DNA of 64,000 nt. It comes from Phlebotomus papatasi (taxonomy: Eukaryota > Arthropoda > Insecta > Diptera > Psychodidae). The first letter of the stretch is position 1. Each line of letters begins with the position of its first letter. Location: contig NC_077222.1 of assembly GCF_024763615.1 (NCBI RefSeq), forward strand, positions 90,954,001 through 91,018,000. Reading direction: 5' to 3'. This document shows positions 56,986 through 64,000 of the stretch, piece after piece. Below the pieces are notes generated by a model. The model saw only the letters and a program-made list of their open reading frames with translations, had not been told where the DNA came from and searched no databases. The position numbers and the translations under genes were made by a program.

Positions 56986-57229
56986 CTCTGAAAAAATGTC
57001 TTGTCAAATTAACAAGAACAGTTTTTCAAAAGGATGTTCTTCCATTCAGACTATGGAAAAGTTTTATTAAACCGAAGGCTAACTGGATTTTGTTAAAAGT
57101 TTGTCAGCAGAAGAGTGTTTTTCCATGTAACATGTGAGAAAAAATTGTCAAACTGTTAAACAACATTCTTTTAACAAAATTTGAACAAAATCTTTTTGTC
57201 CGTTTCACAAGATATTTTTTTTTTCAGAG
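56986..57229. mobile_element. MITE with CTCTGAAAAA ends, TA duplication
   Basis: Left end CTCTGAAAAAATGTCTTGTC and right end AAGATATTTTTTTTTTCAGAG are inverted. TA lies at 56984-56985 and 57230-57231. The interior resembles 1016-1214. Confidence 0.65.
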
Positions 57230-57259
57230 TAGAAAACTTGACGAAATGACGAAATCCTA

Positions 57260-57529
57260 CACTGAGAAAAAAGAGGGTGCGCTTAACATTTTTTCCTCAG
57301 AAATTTAACACCTTTAACACTTTTTATGTGTAAAAATATATCAATATTTTTTAATGTTAATTTTACACCTTATTAAGGGTAAAATTAACATGAAAAAGGA
57401 TACATTTAACCCCTAATACACCTAAAAAGGGTAATATTTACACCGATTTATAATACCGATCAATACTGCAGGGTAAAATTAACATTTCCGGAACGTTATT
57501 TTAACTTTTTCGGATTTCTCTCTCAAGTG
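57260..57529. mobile_element. CACTG-ended MITE, copy C (TA duplication)
   Basis: Starts CACTGAGAAAAAAGAGGGTG and ends TTTCTCTCTCAAGTG, in the opposite orientation to copies A and B. It is flanked by TA at 57258-57259 and 57530-57531. It ends about 700 bp upstream of the next gene's start codon. Confidence 0.7.
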
Positions 57530-58231
57530 TACGAACACTTTCCTGTGTGTTTACAAACATTTACGAACAATGTTTGTGGGAAAATATGAACTTTAACGAA
57601 CTTTTTAGTGGGTGATACGATTTACGAGCATTTCGTAAGTCCCAATTAGAAATTCAGAAATTATTATTACAAACAATTTTATGAAATATAATTTTTTGTA
57701 TGGAAGAATATCCTTTTGACAAACAAGAAAATCTAAAATATCTCTAGGAAAGAATTGGATATTATAGTTCTGTTCGTAGTTTTCTTGTTTGTTAAGATTA
57801 TTAAGCTTTTATCCCTGATCTTTCCTTGCTTTTTTTTTTAATTCAATTCAAAAGTGTAAAAGCACATCAAAAAAAATATAAGAAAATTAGGAGTTTTCTG
57901 TGTGTATTGAACGTATGACGAATTGTAAAATTGTGTTGCATGCGATTAATTATAGAAAGGTGACTATCAGCAAAAATTTTCGATATCAAAATCAAATCAA
58001 TCACATCTTTGAAACAAGCGAAGCATACAAAGTTAACTGATAGGGAAAATCCTTGTTGCGATAATTTCACTTTGCGCAAAGACAATTCTTGTCTGCTCGA
58101 CTAAATCAGTGTTAAATTTGATTTCAATCAATACATTGGCCAAATATCTGCTGAGGAATTTTGTCATTGGATTGCTATCATTGAAGGAGATCTTTCTTGG
58201 GGAATTTGGTGTTTTTTAAGAAAAGGAGATA

Positions 58232-58679
58232 ATGGGGATTGTGCTACGAATATTTATCTGTGCTGTGTTGATTGCAACAGTGAGGTGTGAATATCCATCT
58301 AAGGATGTGAGGGAGACTCAGATGGATGTACCTGATTGGCCACCAGGTACAGATGCTCCTGATATCCCTAATCCGGAGCAGGATGATTTGCCTGATTGGC
58401 CACCACCAACTGATTGGCCAGACACGGAAGCACCTCCTGATGCTGAGAATGTTGAGGAATCTTCAGCATGGATGGTCACAGCTATCGTCTTTATTGTTCT
58501 CTTTATAATTGCAGGTAATTTTCCAGTGTAAATGTCCTATTTTTATTTTGATTATCGCATTATGAATAAAATTATCTTTTTCAGTGGGACTTGCTATCTA
58601 CATGTTCGTTACTCTTCCACCCCGATACAGCACCAATAAGACCTTTACTCTGCCCAGAGTTAACACACCAGCCCACTAA
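58232..58679 (+). CDS. Small single-pass membrane protein 2 (PDWPP repeats, SAWMV motif)
   Basis: Two exons, 58232-58514 and 58585-58679, joined in phase 1 inside the membrane helix, code 125 aa. A signal peptide (1-19, IFICAVLIATVRC) is followed by an acidic, Pro/Trp-rich ectodomain with imperfect repeats VPDWPPGTDA, LPDWPPPTDW and WPDTEAPP. One membrane helix at about 79-103 starts SSAWMVTAIVFIVLF. The cytoplasmic tail is short and ends in PAH. The family is not recognised. Helix and flanks align with the gene at 53820, including AWMV-AI-FI-LF and a GL-IY end, so the two are probably paralogues that diverged completely outside the membrane segment. Confidence 0.8.
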
Positions 58680-59131
58680 AAATAGCAGCATCTTCCACTT
58701 TTATCAACATTAAAAATAATACTTATAGTGATCGGTTTTTTTTTAGCAAATAAGGAATTTTATAGTGTATAACTCCCGCCAATTTTTAAATAAATTATTC
58801 CTCCTAACATTATGCTTTTCTTACATTTGAGAAGAAATTTTAGTCAGTCATCTTAGTCTAGATCTAGTGATTTCTTGGATCTTTCATCAATCATGAAGTA
58901 TTTTTGGGGCTATTTATGATTGTTTGTTTTGTCCTATTGAAACTTCTTGCATTTTATCGGCATTTCAAGTGGCTTCTCACCCACCAATAAAGCAATCATT
59001 GACTTGATTATTTGTGCCATTAACTGTACGAGTCGCCAAGATATCGGGCCGGAGAATGTCTTCGATTCATTTGTGGAGACTTCTCAGTCAGTATTTTTGT
59101 GCCCGTGAAGAAATAAAGGTGCTGCTTGAGT

Positions 59132-60712
59132 ATGCTGTCTTACGTGATAATACTTAATCTCTTGCTTGCTATCCCATGGGGATTTGTAGTGGCTCAGGAG
59201 GATCGACTATGTGAGATCCTTGAATTTAATGATCCGGTGGAATTTGAGGCCTGCGATGAATTTATCGATACGTTCTACGAAACTACATATGATGAAGAGG
59301 TTGATAGTCCGCCAAAACTAAGACCGGAATCTGTAGGACTTCTAGCAGCGACTGGAAGTGCCTGTGTGATGATAAATCATGAATTCACTTTAAGCGAGAA
59401 TTCTGGCCTCTACATGCCTGTTTACTCCGAAAGAAATACCATAAGAGTTGATTTTGTCGATATTACCGATCATGACAGTTTTGGAGTTTTTCCTAGATCG
59501 GAAGATTCAGTTTGGTTTGTGGAAGATGTGTTAGAAAATATTGCACCAAGTGAGCAGATCGACTTACCTGCAAAGTTTAAGGTAAATATTATGTATTTTT
59601 ACCATACGTATTTTAATATTTTTTGATCTAAATTGAACAACCGAATAACTTGATAACACACACACATATCAGAAATATAAGAAATCATCGATATTGCTTG
59701 TGGAAAAATCACTGAAAATAGCCAAATTTTCATTGGAATTCCTTGGCTGGCGTACTTATCTGTTGACTTTGTTAAAGTGGCAAAAAGATTACAATGTTGA
59801 TAAAAAAAAATGAATCATCATAACTTTATTTGTGTTCAATGATATTTGGATAGTTTTACATTTTAGTTAAGAGGAAAAACCGGCTAGATTTAGGATCAAA
59901 TTTATCTAAATGTTATCCTGTTGTTAATGTTTTATTAGGTAAAAATCACAGCAGAAAATCCTACAGGTGGAAAAATATACCTTGATTTTATTCAAATTTT
60001 TAACACGGAAGAACCAGATGATGAATGTAGTCCCAGAATACCATCTATGACTGAAACACCTCCAACTGAGACGGATAGTACAACAGAAGAACCAACGGAT
60101 TCTACAACAGAAGAATCAACGGATTCTACAACAGAAGAATCAACGGATTCTACAACTGAGGAACCAACGGATTCTACAACAGAAGAATCAACGGACACTA
60201 CAACAGAAGAACCAACGGACTCTACAACAGAAGAATCAACAGATTCTACAACAGAAGAACCAACGGATTCTACAACAGAAGAACCAACAGATTCTACAAC
60301 AGAAGAATCAACAGATTCTACAACAGAGGAACCAACGGATTCTACAACAGAAGAACCAACGGATTCCACTCCAACAGAAGAAACTGAAGATCCTTCTACC
60401 GATTCAACTCCGTCAGAAGAAACAACACAAGAATCACAAACAACAACGCAAGCTCCAACGGAGCCAGAACCAGAAGAAATTGAGCCAGAATGGAAAGTTG
60501 TAGCTGCTGTTTTCATCTCGCTCTTCTGTGGTGCTTGTGTTGTGATCCTTCTTCTGATCTTCAAACCGTTCTTAATGAAACCTACACCAGCTTCAAGTGG
60601 ACTTGTATCCAATGAGCATCCAATGTCACGAACAACTCTACCAAGGCTTCAAGTGGATGCCGAATCGGGAATTTCAGGAGTCAATCGTACAGCAGAAACA
60701 AGATGGCCTTAA
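59132..60712 (+). CDS. Mucin-like single-pass membrane protein
   Basis: Two exons, 59132-59581 and 59939-60712, joined in phase 0, code 407 aa. A signal peptide (about 1-22) precedes an acidic region and a folded-looking domain (about 65-180) with GSACVMINHEFTLSEN, NTIRVDFVDI and a second-exon KITAENPTGGKIYLDFIQI; the strand-rich pattern resembles a jelly-roll adhesive module, but no family is certain. Residues about 187-300 are 13 or so STTEEPTD/STTEESTD octads, a mucin-type O-glycosylation stalk. A membrane helix at about 335-358 starts EWKVVAAVFISLF, and a 50-residue Ser/Thr/Pro tail follows. The helix start resembles AWMVVAIIFILLF of the two upstream genes. The ATG at 59132 heads the signal peptide. 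A donor at 59582 is GTAAAT. Confidence 0.82.
60070..60370 (+). repeat. 24-bp coding repeat (STTEEPTD octads)
   Basis: About 13 tandem 24-bp units of GATTCTACAACAGAAGAACC/TCAACG inside the mucin-like gene. Almost all substitutions are third-base changes or Pro/Ser alternation at one position, so the peptide repeat is kept while the DNA drifts. Confidence 0.85.
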
Positions 60713-61843
60713 GAGTCAATGGCCACTTTTTAGGTTACTTTACCAGACCTATACGATATTCCTGTGGATGTAGATATTGTGACTCAATATCCACTCAATA
60801 ATATCAAGCTGAAAGAACATACTCCAAAAAATGATTTATCAACAATTTGTATTTATCAAAATTAACGTCTATCATGTTACAACGTTAAGCTTATGTCACT
60901 ATTTTTTAATAAAAATTCTTGAAGAACAACACGTGAAGAAAATAATCTTTAGGGTGGGTTCAATTTACGCATCTTCCATATTGATAGGCAAAGTTGATTG
61001 GTATTGTATTTTTTTGTGTTGTAGAAATATTTCTCTTCCATCCAAAATATCAACAAGGTGTGTCTCTTGTTATTGTACCGATCGGGTATTTAATTTCCAA
61101 TAGACAAAGCGAGAATAAAAAATATGGCGCCTTAACGATCATCAAATAAAGTAATTGTCGGTTAGCGTTTCAAAGGTCGTCCCTTTCCTTACTTTTCACA
61201 CTTTGGAATGTGGTTTTAATTGTGGTCAGAGTGTTTAAGAACTTTCCTGGAATTGGGATATAAAAGACCGTGTAGAGAAATATAAGAGAATGAGTTCTCA
61301 TATACTGAACACTCTTATCGGGTAAGACAAAAACCCATTGATAAAAAAATTGTTCTGCCCAGTAAATTTATACTGCTTCGATGCCGAAAGTAGCGTTCAA
61401 TTAATCAGCAATTCTGTGGCGATAAAAGTGCGCCAGATGATAAAAATTGTGACGATCAGTGGCCAGTGGCATGGTTAAATGCATTCATTAACAATTGACC
61501 CAATTAAAAGAGATCTCTTTATGAAATATTCTGGTTAAAAATACTCCATTCAATCACGGTGATAATGGTGATAATCCTATAGAACAGATCCAATATTTTG
61601 TATTTACAAAAATGAGGTTTTAAAGGAAAAATCGCTTAATAGAATGAACCACAAATCATGCACATCAGAAAACTACTGAAAAAATGGGTCGGCTGTTTGT
61701 TAAACGAACTTTTTATTGTGAGTGAAACGGTAAGTGAGACTTGAGGTTTTTTGTCTTACAAAGTTTTTTTTTACTATATCAATTATTAGATATAATAATA
61801 AATCGTACTCAAGTTTTTGATATTGGTTCTTAGAACTTTACCA
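60713..61843. other. 3' flank of the mucin-like gene, possible start of another unit
   Basis: Contains AATAAA at about 60908 and 61110, which could end the mucin-like transcript. No coding sequence was recognised. From about 61200 the sequence is less AT-rich and includes a TATA-like box. Confidence 0.4.
61259..61266 (+). promoter_or_regulatory. TATA box candidate (TATAAAAG)
   Basis: A full TATAAAAG on the plus strand, with a donor-like GG/GTAAGA 60 bp downstream (61321). It could be the core promoter of a gene whose coding exons lie beyond the window. There is no supporting ORF. Confidence 0.25.
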
Positions 61844-62102
61844 CACTGAAAAAAAAAACGGGAGTGCGATTAACTTTTTTTCCTCATAACTTTGACACTT
61901 TTTAGGTGTAAAAATATATCAACATTTTTTAATGTTAGTTTTACACCTTTCTAAGGGTAAAATAACATGAAGGAAGGGTAACTTTCACCTCTAATACACC
62001 TAAAAAGGGTAATATTTACACCGATTTCGGATCAATACTGCAGGGTAAAATTGACATTTTCGGAATGTTATATATTTTAACTTTTTCGGATTTCTCTCAG
62101 TG
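61844..62102. mobile_element. CACTG-ended MITE, copy D (CA duplication)
   Basis: Starts CACTGAAAAAAAAAACGGG and ends TTTTCGGATTTCTCTCAGTG, flanked by CA at 61842-61843 and 62103-62104. Orientation as copy C. Confidence 0.7.
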
Positions 62103-62114
62103 CACTAACGACAT

Positions 62115-63050
62115 ACAGTGTGTACCATTATCATAAGGTCACTTTGCAAAACTCAATTTTTTTTCTATATTGGTTTTATTTAATGTTTTTCTGCAAAATA
62201 CTTTGAACTGAATTATTTTACAACTGATTATTGTAATTTTTTGACATTGCAACGGCTCTCCCATTTCCATTGAAGAAATGCTGATTTTTTTTGATTTTTC
62301 AGTGTATCATAACCATAAGGTCACTTCTCAATAAGGACATTTTCTTCTATATATATTTTTATTTAATTTTTTTCCACAAAATACTTTGATTTGAACCTAT
62401 TTATGATAATTTTTTGACAGCACAACATCTTTCATAATTTTTAATTGAGAGAATATATGAATTTTACACGTTTTTAATCGTATAACTGCGATAATGTCAA
62501 TAAATTCTTTTGTAATATAATATTATTAAGCGAGACCATTTTTATGCAAATCTCTAAAATTAGTGATTACAGCGTTTTTATGAAGTATTTCAAGAGTGCG
62601 ATTAGGCATACTATCTATTAGATTTTCGATGAACTTATCTTCAGGTTTGTTTCGGGCATCCAAAATTGTAGAATTTAACTCCATAACGTAAGTGTATTGG
62701 CAAATATGAGCGTAGATATGGCAAACAAGAATCCCCCAAATATTTTCAATTAGATTAAAGTCAAGAGTTCAAGAGGTCAGGTGGCCACGGCAAGATTTTG
62801 ATATTGTGAGCTCGAATGCAATCTAAATCTTTTGTTCTCACATGTATCCGAGCATTGTGAGTGATTGAAAGTGTCTCGGATTAATACAAAACGGAGTGTT
62901 GCACGAGATAATTGGTTTTGGTAATGGCTAAATTTCCGATAAACCAGGTTATCGACAAACGATATAGACTGTAACCAGTAACCAGTTGTGACTGGGGTTA
63001 CGTTCAAGATTTGACCTCTCTAGACTATATCCAAAGATTTCCAAAGCATA
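62115..63050 (-). mobile_element. Tc1-like transposon relic
   Basis: The end CAGTGTGTACCATTATCATA follows a TA (62113-62114) and a second copy of the end motif, CAGTGTATCATAACCATAAG, lies at about 62302, suggesting IR/DR-type ends. The minus strand beyond carries the 3' third of a Tc1 transposase (see 62526-62862). The other end was not found. Confidence 0.6.
62526..62862 (-). pseudogene. Tc1-like transposase, C-terminal fragment with stop
   Basis: The minus strand reads SHNARIHVRTKD, then RAHNIKILPWPPDLLNS, an in-frame stop, and LNLIENIWGILV, LIDSMPNRTLEILHKN. This is the order of the C-terminal DD34E core of Tc1 transposases, where DNA-H precedes I-vL-WP--SPDLNPIENLW and the protein ends with a SMP.R motif. 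The PDLNP turn is broken by a stop, and the second catalytic Asp is replaced by His (HNA). The copy is inactive. Confidence 0.75.
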
Positions 63051-63100
63051 TTAAAAAAAAAGAGAAGTTGTAGGAGCCGTTTTAGAAATAAATCAATATA

Positions 63101-63148
63101 GGGGAAAGTACTCTACCTTCGAACGTTGGCAGGGAGAGTACTTTCCTC
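63101..63148. repeat. 48-bp TA-flanked inverted repeat
   Basis: GGGGAAAGTACTCT and AGAGTACTTTCCTC around a 20-bp spacer, with TA on both sides. The GTAAAGTACTCT-type end is shared with the MITE at 63628-63864, so it may be a minimal deletion derivative. Confidence 0.5.
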
Positions 63149-63224
63149 TACATGGTTTTGGTGAGATTTTGGAGAGGGATGAAGGGAAAATGAAGGTTAT
63201 AATAATAATCCTTGGGTAGACTCA

Positions 63225-63530
63225 TGGGGGTTCCCTGAAGGTTACAAGTCGCTATCTTTTACGTTTGCGCTCTACAGCTGAGCTGGCGACAGCCGGACAG
63301 ATGAACAAACGGACAGACGGACGAACAGACGGAAGTTCGTATCTCATACTGTTTGGCCTTTAGTTGGATTAAGTTTACGATAACAAAAAAGAATATTCAA
63401 GAAAGATAAGTCATTTATGGGTATATTGTCGATTCATTACCGATTGTGACCGATGCAATGCATCCAGGTTGGAAATTTCAAGACCTTTCCAAAAAATCCA
63501 AATTTAATCAAATCGGTTTAAAAGCCTACC
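63225..63530. repeat. R1-type dispersed repeat, divergent copy
   Basis: Contains GACTCATGGGGGTTCCCTGAAGG, a CGGACAGACGGACGAACAGA tract, TTCGTATCTCATACTGTTTG and a TTTCAAGACCTTTCCAAA segment, all found in other R1 copies (for example 38810-38880). It is non-coding. Confidence 0.45.
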
Positions 63531-63627
63531 CTCCGAAGTAGTTAAACTTTTTGATTAGTTGGAAAATAAGCGGATTTTATAACTGCTTTCTCTTTCAGTT
63601 CGAGCAGTAAAAAGGTTCGTTCATATA

Positions 63628-63864
63628 AGGTAAAGTACTCTGTAGTCGGCCGGTTTCTCAACTCGGCCAGTGCGACTATTTATTCAATTTACTTAGATTT
63701 GTTATAATATGGTCTTACCGATTTAACATTATAAGGTGTATTATATTATATATAACGTAAATCAGTGAAAATTTCATAGAAGTTGACTATAAAACGTTAA
63801 AAAATTGGTTAAATAATTCAACTGGCCGAGTTGAGAAACCGGCCGACTAGAGGGTATTTTACCT
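63628..63864. mobile_element. MITE with AGGTAAA..GTCGGCCGG ends, TA duplication
   Basis: Left end AGGTAAAGTACTCTGTAGTC and right end GACTAGAGGGTATTTTACCT are inverted and continue for about 45 bp with GGCCGGTTTCTCAACTCGG against its complement. TA lies at 63626-63627 and 63865-63866. Confidence 0.75.
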
Positions 63865-64000
63865 TAACATAGAACCCTAAATATCTCAAATCCTTATAAC
63901 TTCGGCACAACTTTTAGATCAGGAAAATTTCATGTAATCAAAATCCACATCTCTTCCTTTCTCACATGCTTTGCATATGTCCATCTCATTCTTTCGCACT

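Larger units (their letters stand above)
54141..58231. other. Intergenic 4.1 kb with repeats
   Basis: AT-rich spacer. Supported contents are a GC-rich double palindrome (55185-55247), a tRNA-like SINE candidate (55345-55460), a CTCTGAAAAA MITE (56986-57229) and a CACTG MITE (57260-57529). A pyrimidine-rich piece at about 56310-56420 (AGGTGGCTGCAGCGCCTGAA..) is more complex than its surroundings and may be a dispersed repeat, but it is unidentified. Confidence 0.55.

Noticed and set aside
59992..60612. 206-codon minus-strand frame with Ser/Val repeats
   Set aside because: It is the antisense of the STTEE repeat in the mucin-like gene, which has a signal peptide, matching exon phase and a membrane helix on the plus strand.

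Overview
The window is AT-rich eukaryotic nuclear DNA with short spliced exons (GT..AG borders, phases that join exactly) and very many small inverted-repeat transposons. The proteins look insect, most likely dipteran: a vermilion-type tryptophan dioxygenase, a pickpocket-family DEG/ENaC channel and PIG-A. A nematoceran fly such as a sand fly would fit, but that is inference; no species marker was seen.

Layout. 1-3743 (+) is the 3' end of a gene whose protein ends in an SH3 domain. It converges with PIG-A (3884-8960, -; GPI-anchor synthesis). Tryptophan 2,3-dioxygenase (9314-15779, -) lies upstream of PIG-A on the same strand and is divergent from HEMK1 (16244-22190, +; release-factor glutamine methyltransferase). 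HEMK1 converges with an EDEM3-like ER mannosidase-family gene (22584-46537, -), which shares a roughly 400-bp divergent promoter region with a pickpocket-type sodium channel (46952-53464, +). The right side holds three small or mucin-like single-pass membrane protein genes (53820-54140, 58232-58679, 59132-60712, all +) with a shared membrane motif, then transposon-rich DNA with a Tc1 relic. Genes were assembled by hand: each exon chain keeps frame, and total lengths fit the families (461, 385, 323, 769 and 532 aa).

The most unusual object is inside the 18-kb fourth intron of the EDEM3-like gene. A 14.3-kb structure bounded by CTCCCTCCG termini and a TA duplication (29122-43445) contains a second, foldback-like element (29673-43098). 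That element has long inverted ends made of a 0.3-kb tip plus tandem 93-bp repeats. Its interior holds a three-layer satellite palindrome about 6.5 kb long (two different 93-bp arrays and a 147-bp array, mirrored about position 32902), a THAP-like coding remnant and a 1.9-kb relative of the outer element. Because it sits in an intron, EDEM3 transcription should produce a multi-kilobase hairpin RNA, a plausible Dicer-2 substrate. Two further inverted-repeat elements carry or lie in satellite DNA (23757-25133, 19130-20146).

Other intronic and intergenic DNA contains at least six MITE families that can be recognised by terminal inverted repeats and target duplications: CACTG ends with 2-bp duplications, TTAA elements, pogo-like CAGTAGA ends, GGGGAGACC ends, GGAAGGACC ends and CTCTGAAAAA ends.
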